A DNA stretch of 20,573 nt from Lachnospiraceae bacterium (GTDB taxonomy: Bacteria > Bacillota > Clostridia > Lachnospirales > Lachnospiraceae). This document shows, in pieces, positions 1 through 8,032 of the stretch. Made by a program: the position numbers and the translations under genes. Under the pieces are notes generated by a model that worked only from the letters and a program-made list of their open reading frames with translations, was not told the DNA's origin and ran no database searches. Each line of letters opens with the position of its first letter. Position 1 is the stretch's first letter. Location: positions 1 to 20,573 of the forward strand of contig CAADTP010000027.1 in assembly GCA_900751995.1 (NCBI GenBank). The letters are read 5' to 3'.

Positions 1-2514
1 CTGATCCCGATCGCGGATCTGGAGTCCGAACTCCATAAAGTGGGCAAACGCACATGCCGCATACTTTTCCAGCCGTGTCGCACTGTTTTTCAAAGTGTCC
101 CCGTACAGCGCCGATGCCGCACTCCTTCCGATCACACCGTCCGCACAGCGCAGAAAAGCCGCTTTCCGATATGTCTCCGCCGGAATCCCCGCCTCCGGAT
201 GTGCCGCATACCAGCGGTAAAGCTCTTCAAACAGCGGATTCATCTCGCCCTCTGCCGCCTTTCCAAGCTCCTCCAGAAACAGTGCCTCCCCGGAACGCGG
301 CATTTCCAGTTTTTCCTCCGGATTTTCCTCTTTTTCGATATCCCGCACCGGGATCTCCGGGAAGAGTTTTCGGATTTCGTTAATCAGATACGACGGATTC
401 TGCGCCTCGCCGGACGCGCCCGCTTTCGCAAAGGAAAGGTACAGCCGCTCCGATGGTTTTGTCAGATTTCGGTAGAGATGGAATTTCTGCTGATACATCG
501 TCTCCCGCGCCGTCGGGGAGAGTTTTGCATCCGCGCGCTCCAGCTCCTCGCGGTCATACTCCGAAAGAATACCGCCTCCCGCGTCGTGACGCGGAATCAG
601 CCCGTCGTTCACACCGACGAAAAACAACACACGGATATCCTTCAGACGTGATCTCTCATTGTCACCGATCAGTACCTGGTCCGCGGTCGGCGGAATAATG
701 CCAACAGAAGCCTCTGCAAAGCCAGCCTCCAGAATCTCCTGATACTCTGCCAACGTCATTTTTTCATCGCCCAGCACCTCGACAATCTTATCCAGAAGCT
801 CCATGACAATACCGTAAATCTGGCTGTATTCTTTTGCAAATGCCTCCTGTCCCCGCTCTTCAAACTGCTGCCGCCGCTCCTCAAGTTTTTCCTGCATCTG
901 ATTCTGCACCGCCAGTGCGTACAGTGCCTCCGTCCGCTCCCGCACCGTGGCGTCTTTTTTCTTCATCTGTTCTGCAAACGGCTGCACTTCGGCATAGAAT
1001 TTTTCCCGTAGGAGATTGCGCTGCGGCACTTCATCCGGTTTGATGCCGCGGTATCCCCGCGTCCACGTCTCCCCATACGCTTTCAGCCCGCGGATGCCAA
1101 GTGCCAGAACATAGTTTTCCATCGCATCTGTCTCCTCGCGGCTCAGACTCGAAAGGCCGCAGCGCAGATAACGGAAGACGCTCTCGTAGGAAAAGCTCTG
1201 TACCACCATCTCGATCGCCGCGCGCAGAAATTCCACGAACGGATTCATCAGCACAGAATGCTTTTCGTCCACAAAGTACGGAATGCCGCATTTTTCAAAA
1301 ATTTCCCGCGCATATGTGCCATAAATGGAAAGATCTCCGGTCAGAACGGCAAAATCCTGGTACCGCATCTTCTCCTCACGCACCATGCGGCGGATCAGGC
1401 GCACCGTTTCCTCGAGCTCCGCACGTGGAGATGGCGCTACACTAATGTAAATACCCTGCTGTTTCAGATTTTGTCCGGACTCCAAATGCTCCTTTTTCGT
1501 TTTCTGTGCATTTTCCAGCGTGCTTGGCCCAATTTCTTTTTTGTTCTTTCCATTTGTTCCTGCCCCTGCTTTTGACTCTGCTCTTTTTCCTGCCTCTGTT
1601 CCGACAATCCTTCTTATTCCATATCGAAACAGGTTCTGTTCCAACTGATCCATCATGCTTCCCGACTGAAAACGGCCATATCCCGAGCGTCTGACCCAGA
1701 TTTCCGGCTCCACTGGGCACCCTGCTTCGTCTGCCGCTTTCATAAGCTGTTGAATCAGCTGGCGGCTCATCGCAAAGAGCTGGTGCGGGATTGCCTTTTT
1801 ATACGGATCCTCCCGCTCATCCATAATAATCGTCACATAGACCTTTTCACAAAGCCGGAACAGTTTTCCAAGCACACCGATCTGTACTGGCGTAAATCCG
1901 GTAAATCCGTCCACCAGTACCTCACTGTTTCGAATGAGTGATGATTCTTCCAGCTTTCCCGCCAGAACCTCCAGCACATCCTCCGCCGTCACGTAGCGAT
2001 TTTCCAGATATTCTTCAAATGCACGGTAGATTATCCCGGTGTCTTTCAGCTTTGCTGCCAGCAGCTTTTTCTCTCCCGTCTCCTCCGCCCACGTATCAAG
2101 CTCGGACGGCGCAATCTGATACTGCTTCAGCTCGGAAATCAACGATTTCATCTGCGAAACTGCGCCGGTTCTCTTTAACGTACTTCCAAGAATCGTCAGC
2201 TCCTTTTTCTTCTCCTGTGCAACGCGTTTTACCACAAGACTCTTTCCCGTTTCTTCGAGCACCGGGTACAGACTGCCTCCGGTCTCCTCAAAAATACGGT
2301 AAGCCAGACGCTGGAAGCTCAAAATATCAACATTTAAAATACCGCCCGCCGGATGCAGTGACACAAGCTCTTTCTGCGTCTGCATTGTAAACTGCTCCGG
2401 CACAATGATCAGATAAGTTTTCTCCGGGTGGCGCATCGCTTCCGCCAGAATTTTCTGATACGCATATCTCGACTTTCCAGCCCCCGAATTTCCCATGATA
2501 AACTGCAGACTCAT
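1..2514 (-). CDS. addB: AddB, ATP-dependent helicase/nuclease subunit B (3' end outside window)
   Basis: AddB is one of two subunits of the AddAB helicase-nuclease, which resects double-strand breaks for RecA in the cytoplasm. The frame stays open from an ATG at 2514 to the window edge, giving 838 codons of a family usually near 1,150 residues. A Walker A motif GNSGAGKS sits at residues 8-15, as is typical of AddB. At the edge, TRLEKYAACAFAHFMEFGL carries Cys821, which matches the first of the four cysteines of the AddB Fe-S cluster; the nuclease core and other three cysteines lie beyond the edge. The start is fixed by AGGAGG eight bases upstream. Residues about 298-353 form a lysine-, glycine- and glutamine-rich stretch that looks like an inserted linker. 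addA would be expected next, outside the window. Identification is strong from the motifs and length. Confidence 0.93.
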   Translation of the reverse strand, partial: MSLQFIMGNSGAGKSRYAYQKILAEAMRHPEKTYLIIVPEQFTMQTQKELVSLHPAGGILNVDILSFQRLAYRIFEETGGSLYPVLEETGKSLVVKRVAQEKKKELTILGSTLKRTGAVSQMKSLISELKQYQIAPSELDTWAEETGEKKLLAAKLKDTGIIYRAFEEYLENRYVTAEDVLEVLAGKLEESSLIRNSEVLVDGFTGFTPVQIGVLGKLFRLCEKVYVTIIMDEREDPYKKAIPHQLFAMSRQLIQQLMKAADEAGCPVEPEIWVRRSGYGRFQSGSMMDQLEQNLFRYGIRRIVGTEAGKRAESKAGAGTNGKNKKEIGPSTLENAQKTKKEHLESGQNLKQQGIYISVAPSPRAELEETVRLIRRMVREEKMRYQDFAVLTGDLSIYGTYAREIFEKCGIPYFVDEKHSVLMNPFVEFLRAAIEMVVQSFSYESVFRYLRCGLSSLSREETDAMENYVLALGIRGLKAYGETWTRGYRGIKPDEVPQRNLLREKFYAEVQPFAEQMKKKDATVRERTEALYALAVQNQMQEKLEERRQQFEERGQEAFAKEYSQIYGIVMELLDKIVEVLGDEKMTLAEYQEILEAGFAEASVGIIPPTADQVLIGDNERSRLKDIRVLFFVGVNDGLIPRHDAGGGILSEYDREELERADAKLSPTARETMYQQKFHLYRNLTKPSERLYLSFAKAGASGEAQNPSYLINEIRKLFPEIPVRDIEKEENPEEKLEMPRSGEALFLEELGKAAEGEMNPLFEELYRWYAAHPEAGIPAETYRKAAFLRCADGVIGRSAASALYGDTLKNSATRLEKYAACAFAHFMEFGLQIRDRDQ

Positions 2515-2567
2515 GTTTCGCTCCTCCTGTTCTGATCCACTTCTGCTCCAAAGATAAACATATCTAC

Positions 2568-2596
2568 AGTATAGCAGACTCCTTTTTTCGATGCAA
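2568..2596 (-). promoter_or_regulatory. Sigma-A-type promoter of addB
   Basis: On the minus strand, TTGCAT (2596-2591) and TATACT (2573-2568) are separated by exactly 17 bases. Both are close to the sigma-A consensus. The -10 box lies about 54 bases before the addB start codon, and no other gene could use it. Confidence 0.75.
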
Positions 2597-2659
2597 TCAA
2601 CCTTCAGGCAAACAGTAACCATTTCCTTCTGAAAATACTGCCATATATTTCTAACGTAA

Positions 2660-2706
2660 ACGGCCGCTCTCAACAGCTAAAAATATTCAGCATTAAGAGC
2701 GGCCGT
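2660..2706 (-). terminator. Candidate terminator of the ABC-cit operon
   Basis: An 11-bp perfect, GC-rich inverted repeat (ACGGCCGCTCT, 2660-2670, with its complement at 2696-2706) encloses a 25-base AT-rich loop. It begins 34 bases after the citXG stop. On the minus strand it is followed by only three T residues (TTTACG), so it is a weak intrinsic terminator or a 3'-end stabilising stem. It also separates the cit operon from the addB promoter. Confidence 0.55.
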
Positions 2707-2739
2707 ACATTTTAAGAGCAATGACAGCGTCATATATTT

Positions 2740-4122
2740 TTATTGTATTATACTTTTCAAACGTTCCATCAGTGTTTCCATGCGGCACAAAAAAATCGTT
2801 GCTGCAAGTAAATCCGCAGCTCCGCCCGGACTCATATTTTTCCGGATACAAATCTGATTCAGTTCTCGCACTTTTTGCAAACCCTCCGCGCAAAAAGCAC
2901 CACCTGTCTTAAGAATTGCCTTTGCTTCCGTTTGCAGCCATCGCATTTCTTTCTCACTGGTTCTGCTGATGACATTTGTGTCCGTAAGCTCTGCTATAAT
3001 TTCAAGAAGAATCTGTACATTGATCTGATTTTGATCCCTGTTATTTGCTATATACTGCTTCATATGAGGAACCGTACGTTCACACAGAATCGGATATCCG
3101 CTCATCGCCAGTCCCCGGACTCCTTTCTCGCCCAGATGGCAGTAAATTTTTTCTCCATGCGTGATCCCCGAGCTTTGTTTTAATTTTCTCAGATCCTGTT
3201 CCAACTCTTTTTTTGTCATTTCCAGACTGATCCGGCAAACATCCTCCGACTCGATTTTTCCGTAATTTCTCAGGGAAATTCCGGCTGCAGCTGCAAGAAT
3301 GCCAATCGTAAAAATGATTCCTTTGTGCGTATTGACTCCTCCGGTTGCAACAAACATTTTTTCTTCCGTCTTTTTTCCTCTTTCTCTGAGAAGGGGAAAC
3401 AATGTCTTCGGATCTGCCTCCCAGGAATACCCGGCTTCAAACATTGCCGCCAGATCTTCGGCGATCGCCTCTGTACTCTTTTGAAATGTCTGACAGTTCA
3501 TATCTGTATGCGCACCGGTATCCTCCCGGTCTACTAAGCCTGGTTTTGGTGTTGTATACACTTCCTCCATCAGTGCCTGACTGATCTCAGCAGCTACGCC
3601 TCTTTGCAGCTGTTCTTCCCATATGATACCATAGATCTTTTTTCTCAATTCTTCGATCGAATGTTTTCTGCTTCTGCCACACTGGCAGGCCGGGTTGTCG
3701 CATAACAGACATTTTCTTTCCGGAAATCCAAGATCCTTTCTGCTGATTTTCGTATTTTCTTTTTCCAATACATCAATATCATACAGTCTCCCGATCTTCG
3801 TCTCTTCCAAAGCAATCATAAGCTTTTTCACCTGGCAGCCGTCTGCTTTCACAACCAAATATCCTTCATATCCGGTTATGTTTTCTTGTACCAGCCGGAC
3901 TTCCGTCGAAATTTTTTCCGTTTCCAGCTTATTCTGTATCTTTTCTAGTCCTTCATAAAAGACCTTTTCGAAAAGTTCATTTACCTTTTCCGGACCCGGA
4001 ATATTGAGCATAAAGCAGATTAAGGTACCCGGATATTTTTCAAGAAGCTCTTTCTGCGTTGCCACCCTTTTTTCTCGGCTCCACAATACCTGCTCTAAGG
4101 AAACCTTATTTTCCGTTTTCAT
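2740..4122 (-). CDS. citXG: CitXG fusion: apo-citrate lyase phosphoribosyl-dephospho-CoA transferase / triphosphoribosyl-dephospho-CoA synthase
   Basis: This bifunctional cytoplasmic enzyme builds and attaches the citrate lyase prosthetic group. The CitG half condenses ATP with dephospho-CoA; the CitX half transfers the product to the acyl carrier protein CitD. The N-terminal CitX domain (about 1-165) has the hallmark cysteine-rich motif ERKCLLCDNPACQCGRSRKH at 136-154. The CitG domain (about 175-460) shows TPKPGLVDREDTGAHTDM (191-208), TGGVNTHKG (260-268) and SPGGAADLLAATIFL (431-445). The length of 460 residues equals the two separate enzymes added together, so neither half looks truncated. 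Its ATG at 4122 lies inside citC (17-base overlap) behind AAGGA, which implies translational coupling. It is the last gene of the operon. The same fusion is known in some other bacteria, such as Haemophilus. Confidence 0.94.
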   Translation of the reverse strand: MKTENKVSLEQVLWSREKRVATQKELLEKYPGTLICFMLNIPGPEKVNELFEKVFYEGLEKIQNKLETEKISTEVRLVQENITGYEGYLVVKADGCQVKKLMIALEETKIGRLYDIDVLEKENTKISRKDLGFPERKCLLCDNPACQCGRSRKHSIEELRKKIYGIIWEEQLQRGVAAEISQALMEEVYTTPKPGLVDREDTGAHTDMNCQTFQKSTEAIAEDLAAMFEAGYSWEADPKTLFPLLRERGKKTEEKMFVATGGVNTHKGIIFTIGILAAAAGISLRNYGKIESEDVCRISLEMTKKELEQDLRKLKQSSGITHGEKIYCHLGEKGVRGLAMSGYPILCERTVPHMKQYIANNRDQNQINVQILLEIIAELTDTNVISRTSEKEMRWLQTEAKAILKTGGAFCAEGLQKVRELNQICIRKNMSPGGAADLLAATIFLCRMETLMERLKSIIQ

Positions 4123-5143
4123 TCTTTTTCCTTTCCAGATAGCGCCAGGTACTTTCCGGAAGCATCCCGCAGACGCTTTTTAATTGATTTTCCGCATATC
4201 TTTTTCTGACCTCAGATGCACTGATGATCTGGTCTCCATATGTTTTTCGGGGAATTTCATGAAAGCGGATCTGATAGCACGGCAGCTGCTCCCGTAAGCA
4301 CTGGTTATAGGTATGTGTCACATCGCAGGCCGGTTCACTGCCTACATAGCGATCCGTTATATTAAGTTCCGGTGCAATACGCTCTCCAAATAACTGAATA
4401 TCCAACTGGCAATTCATCTCATAGGCTTTCGCTTTTTCTTTGATAAAATATGTCGGAAACACAGCCGGCGAAATCATGTATTCTGAGGTCTGGTGAAGAA
4501 TCACATTTGGAATTTCCTGTATTCCTTCTTTTACCAACTGATACCGTTCTCTCGTTGTCAGAAAGCTCTGTTCTTCTGAGAGGATAAAAATGTGCAGCCA
4601 TTTGTTTTTTTTTGCCGCCTCCCGGATCAGGTATTCATGTCCCCTGGTAAAGGGATTACAATTCATAACCACTGCCCCAATACCGTTTTCATGCCTGTTT
4701 TCCACTTTGCACTTCTGTTGTTCCTGTGTTTCTTTTTTTAATCGTTTCAGGAATTTTTCCAGTCCGTTTTTGTCATTTTCCAGAAGAAGAATTTTTTCTG
4801 TCTGTGTCACCGGATACATTCCCATACTGCAAAACAGTTCTTTGTTCTGAGGCTTGGTAAATCCAAAAAAATGAGAAATTCCCATTCCATAAAAATATTC
4901 AATCAGAGATGTCATAAGATGTGCCAGCAGATTCTGTCCTTGATACTCTTCTGATACCGCAACACATTTTATGATATTTTTCTGGCAGGAAGCAGTTGCT
5001 ATGATTTCTTTCTCTTTTCGCAATACAATGGAATGCGTAATCTGCTCATCATAAGTAAGTCCCATGTATTCCAGAAATTTTTTGAGTTCCTCTTTCTTTT
5101 TCCCGGTAAAAGGATCCCCTGTTTCTTCCATATAGTCCCCCAC
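4106..5143 (-). CDS. citC: [Citrate (pro-3S)-lyase] ligase
   Basis: CitC activates citrate lyase by acetylating the thiol of the prosthetic group on CitD with acetate and ATP. The protein (345 residues, normal for the family) has an N-terminal GNAT-like domain (about 15-125) and a C-terminal nucleotidylyltransferase-like domain. The latter opens with NCNPFTRGHEYLI (161-173), whose TRGH is the expected nucleotide-binding signature, and has an SASEVRKRY-type motif near the end. The best start is GTG at 5143, seven bases behind AAGGAGG. An in-frame ATG at 5131 is possible but is poorly placed relative to that site. The gene begins 17 bases after citF and overlaps citXG by 17 bases. In Klebsiella citC precedes citD; here it follows citF. 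Confidence 0.94.
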   Translation of the reverse strand: MGDYMEETGDPFTGKKKEELKKFLEYMGLTYDEQITHSIVLRKEKEIIATASCQKNIIKCVAVSEEYQGQNLLAHLMTSLIEYFYGMGISHFFGFTKPQNKELFCSMGMYPVTQTEKILLLENDKNGLEKFLKRLKKETQEQQKCKVENRHENGIGAVVMNCNPFTRGHEYLIREAAKKNKWLHIFILSEEQSFLTTRERYQLVKEGIQEIPNVILHQTSEYMISPAVFPTYFIKEKAKAYEMNCQLDIQLFGERIAPELNITDRYVGSEPACDVTHTYNQCLREQLPCYQIRFHEIPRKTYGDQIISASEVRKRYAENQLKSVCGMLPESTWRYLERKKNENGK

Positions 5144-5160
5144 TGCCTGCCCTCCTTCTC

Positions 5161-6753
5161 TTATTTATGTACTGACTCCGGGAGTACCTTCTTTTCCTCT
5201 TTAAATTGGAATGGTTTAATCTGACGAACTACATCCATGATGGTTCCGTCTCTGCTTTCAATAATTCCTACAATACGTTCGCCAAATTCTACTTTCTCCG
5301 GTTCTCCTGCAATCCGGTAAGCCAAATCCCGAAGTTCTTCTATCGTTTTCAGCGGAAGTCCACTGTTTTTTACCGCTTCCAGCAGATCTTTTCGCAGTGG
5401 ATTAACTGCAACTCCATATTCCGTGATGACTACATCTACAGATTCTCCCGGTGTTGTCACTGTTGTTACTTCCGTACAGATTGCCGGAATTCTTCCTTGC
5501 AATAATGGAGTCAGTACAATGGTGCATTTTGCGCCTGCCGCCGTATCCGGATGACCTCCCTGCGCGCCTGTTATAACGCCATCGGAACCTACTACAACAT
5601 TGCAATTGAAATTTACATCAACTTCCAATGCTGCCAGAATCACAAAATCCAGTTTGTTGACTACTGCGCCCTTGTTAAAAGGATCTGCATATTCACCGGC
5701 ACTGATTCTGAAATGCCTGATATCTTTTACTGATTCTACCGCATCCAGATCAAAATCCTGCGTATCCAGAAGTACATCAACCTGATTGTTATCCAGAAGA
5801 TCACACATCGGTTTCGTCAATCCTCCGACGCCGAAACGCATACGGATTCCACGTTCCTTCATGATTTTTGCCAACGAAATGGTGGAAGCGATAGATGCGC
5901 CTCCCACACCGGTCTGATAAGAAAATCCATCTTTAAAGTACGGGGTAGAAGTGACAAATCGTGTACAGTAATCCGCCATCATCAGTTTTCTCATATCTTT
6001 CGTCGGTTTCGCTGCACCTGTTGCAATTTTCTTGGGATCTCCGATTGCATCTACCACTACTACATAATCTACCTTTGTCATGGAAATATGTGTCGGAAAA
6101 TTAGGAAACGGCACCAGACAGTCCGTAATTGCTACGACCCGGTCCGCATAATCAGCATCTACCATCGCATAGGACAATACTCCGCAATCTGCTTTTCCAC
6201 CGATACCACGACAGTTTCCATAATCATCACACGTCGGTGCTCCGATAAATGCAATATCCAGGTGTACTTCCCCTGTTTCGATTGCCCGAACTCTGCCGCC
6301 GTGGGAGCGCATCACTGCAAGCCCTTTCAGTTTTCCCTCAGAAATCGCTTTTCCAATCTCACCGCGCACACCAGAAGACTGGATTCCTGTAATCGTTCCA
6401 TCTTCCATGTACGGTACCAGTCCTGCATGCGCTTTCCCCAGAGAACTGGCACAAATGGTAATATTTTTAATACCCATTTTATGGATTTCTTCCATCACCA
6501 TATTTACAACCAGATCACCATCCCGGAAATGATGATGAAATCCAATTGTCATGCCATCCCGGATTTCACATTTCACCAGTGCCTCATGAATTGTTTTCAC
6601 CAATTTGCTGCCATCGGAATTCACCACGCAGCGGGTTTTCGGACCATCTTTCTGATATTCATAACCATCATAATAATGCACTCCGTGAAATACTTCTTTT
6701 CCTGTTGCCTTCAATATTTCCTCGGGAATTTCTCTCCCTACTGCATTTTTCAT
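5161..6753 (-). CDS. citF: Citrate lyase alpha subunit (citrate:acetyl-ACP transferase)
   Basis: CitF swaps the acetyl group on CitD for citrate, forming citryl-ACP, the first half-reaction of citrate cleavage. The 530-residue protein is collinear with the CoA-transferase-like CitF family. Recognisable blocks are GFHHHFRDGD near residue 85, ICASSLGKAHAGLVPYMEDG around 105-125, SHGGRVRAIETGEVHLDIAF around 160-180 and GAPTCDDYGN just after. The start at 6753 is preferred over an upstream ATG at 6777, because AGGGGGA precedes it and the protein then starts in the usual family position. It lies one base after the citE stop, which argues for tight co-translation with citE. Confidence 0.96.
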   Translation of the reverse strand: MKNAVGREIPEEILKATGKEVFHGVHYYDGYEYQKDGPKTRCVVNSDGSKLVKTIHEALVKCEIRDGMTIGFHHHFRDGDLVVNMVMEEIHKMGIKNITICASSLGKAHAGLVPYMEDGTITGIQSSGVRGEIGKAISEGKLKGLAVMRSHGGRVRAIETGEVHLDIAFIGAPTCDDYGNCRGIGGKADCGVLSYAMVDADYADRVVAITDCLVPFPNFPTHISMTKVDYVVVVDAIGDPKKIATGAAKPTKDMRKLMMADYCTRFVTSTPYFKDGFSYQTGVGGASIASTISLAKIMKERGIRMRFGVGGLTKPMCDLLDNNQVDVLLDTQDFDLDAVESVKDIRHFRISAGEYADPFNKGAVVNKLDFVILAALEVDVNFNCNVVVGSDGVITGAQGGHPDTAAGAKCTIVLTPLLQGRIPAICTEVTTVTTPGESVDVVITEYGVAVNPLRKDLLEAVKNSGLPLKTIEELRDLAYRIAGEPEKVEFGERIVGIIESRDGTIMDVVRQIKPFQFKEEKKVLPESVHK

Positions 6754-6754
6754 C

Positions 6755-7654
6755 TTACAGTTCCCCCTCGTACACACCGGAAGCCTTGGCCAGTTCGATT
6801 ATTCGCTTTGCACCATCATAAAATGCAATATCAATCATCTTTCCGTCCACAGTAAATACACCGATTCCCTGTGCCTTTTTGCTATCAATCTCACGGACTA
6901 CTTTTTCCGCAAAAATAATCTCTTTTTCTTTCGGTGTAAAAATTTCATGTACAATATGAATCTGTCTTGGATTGATAATTGATTTCCCGTCAAATCCCAT
7001 CAGGTGAATCGTATTGACATCTTCTCGAAAACCATCTTCGTTCTCCAGATCTGTATAAACGGTATCAAAACATTGCACACCTGCTGCCCGCGCAGCAATG
7101 ACAAGCTGCTGTCTTGCTCCCATCAGTTCTATTCCGGTTCCCGTAATGTGGGTATGCAGATCTTTCGTGTAATCTCCACCGGACAGTGCGATACCAAACA
7201 GCCTTTTCGAAGCCTCGCAAATTTCTAATGCCTTCACCACACCTCTTGCCGATTCTATCGCTGCCATAATTAAGGTACTGTTCTCCGGTCTGCCAAATTC
7301 ATTCTCCGCCTTTAAAATTTGCTGCTCCACTATTTTTACATCCTGCGCTGTCTCTGTCTTAGGAATACGGATGCCATCACATCCACCGGCTACTGCGCAG
7401 CGGATATCTTCCTTCCAGAAAGGCGTGTCCAGACCATTAATACGTACAATCCGTTCTGCTCCATGATAATCAATCGTGCGCAGTGCATGAAACAGGGAAA
7501 ATCTGGCTGCATCCTTCTGATTTTCTGCCACTGCATCTTCCAGGTCCAACATCAGAGAATCTGCCCCATAAATATACGGATCCTTAATCAGTCCCGGCTT
7601 CTGTGCATTTAAAAACATCATGGTACGGCGTAATCGCTTTTTTGCGTCTCTCAT
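6755..7654 (-). CDS. citE: Citrate lyase beta subunit (citryl-ACP lyase)
   Basis: CitE cleaves citryl-ACP to oxaloacetate and acetyl-ACP, using a divalent metal. It belongs to the HpcH/HpaI aldolase superfamily and has the usual length (299 residues). Visible blocks are MLDLEDAV (about 34-41), VRINGLDTPFW (about 69-79) with the substrate arginine, IPKTET (about 95-100), the metal-ligand glutamate in AAIESARGV and the aspartate in SGGDYTKDL. The start chosen is the ATG at 7654, which overlaps the citD stop as ATGA. It has GGGGAGGTG eight bases upstream; an in-frame start 18 bases earlier has no such support. Confidence 0.96.
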   Translation of the reverse strand: MRDAKKRLRRTMMFLNAQKPGLIKDPYIYGADSLMLDLEDAVAENQKDAARFSLFHALRTIDYHGAERIVRINGLDTPFWKEDIRCAVAGGCDGIRIPKTETAQDVKIVEQQILKAENEFGRPENSTLIMAAIESARGVVKALEICEASKRLFGIALSGGDYTKDLHTHITGTGIELMGARQQLVIAARAAGVQCFDTVYTDLENEDGFREDVNTIHLMGFDGKSIINPRQIHIVHEIFTPKEKEIIFAEKVVREIDSKKAQGIGVFTVDGKMIDIAFYDGAKRIIELAKASGVYEGEL

Positions 7655-7950
7655 CTGATTGCACCTCCCCATGGCAGCTGCTCCGACTGTCCGGCGGAAC
7701 GGTATACCGCAGCTTCCACCCTCGCACGGATGGTGCAGTCCAGAGCTCCTTTATCTACAATCTTAATTTTTACGTTCTGAACTCCCAGACTTTTCAGAGT
7801 ATCCAGAACCACATGACGGATCTGATTTCCATACTGATGAATCACTGTGCTTTCCAGTACCAGATCTATGTTTCCATCTCCATCTTCTACCGTAACCATA
7901 CAATCGCTGGATTCCAGTGTTCCGGCTACGGCTGCTTTTTCTATCTCCAT
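7651..7950 (-). CDS. citD: Citrate lyase gamma subunit (acyl carrier protein)
   Basis: CitD is the 99-residue acyl carrier protein of citrate lyase and carries the phosphoribosyl-dephospho-CoA arm. The N-terminus runs MEIEKAAVAGTLESSD, which places a serine at position 14, the site modified in Klebsiella CitD. The frame is open further upstream (to a TTG at 8010), but that extension runs through a hairpin and has no family counterpart. The ATG at 7950 has GGGAG and GAGG just upstream. The stop overlaps the citE start by four bases. An 82-base gap with a stem-loop separates it from the esterase gene, the largest gap but one in the operon. Confidence 0.95.
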   Translation of the reverse strand: MEIEKAAVAGTLESSDCMVTVEDGDGNIDLVLESTVIHQYGNQIRHVVLDTLKSLGVQNVKIKIVDKGALDCTIRARVEAAVYRSAGQSEQLPWGGAIR

Positions 7951-7976
7951 TTTCCTCTTCTCCCTGTATTTCCCGT

Positions 7977-8014
7977 GGGGCTGTCGCACTAAAAAAATCT
8001 GGCGAGACAACCCC
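7977..8014 (-). promoter_or_regulatory. Intercistronic stem-loop between esterase and citD
   Basis: On the minus strand GGGGTTGTC (8014-8006) can pair with GACAGCCCC (7985-7977) over nine pairs, one of them G-T. An alternative register adds a TCGC/GCGA stem with a two-base bulge. The T run lies in the loop rather than after the stem, so it is not an ordinary intrinsic terminator. It may protect or process the downstream cit mRNA. No convincing -35 was found for a TATAAA nearby at about 8016-8021, so a separate citD promoter is not supported. Confidence 0.45.
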
Positions 8015-8032
8015 CTTTATACTCTGCAGATT

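Noticed and set aside
40..1445. Several plus-strand open frames of 60-203 codons and a minus-strand 86-codon frame inside addB
   Set aside because: They are alternative frames of a GC-rich gene. They have no ribosome binding sites or recognisable motifs, while the AddB frame is open for 838 codons.
6754..6777. Upstream ATG for citF inside citE
   Set aside because: The start at 6753 has the AGGGGGA site and gives the normal N-terminus. The upstream one lacks a site and adds a non-homologous segment.
7951..8010. Upstream TTG start giving a 119-residue CitD
   Set aside because: The extra 20 residues are encoded by the intergenic hairpin. The ATG at 7950 places the modified serine at position 14, as in known CitD.
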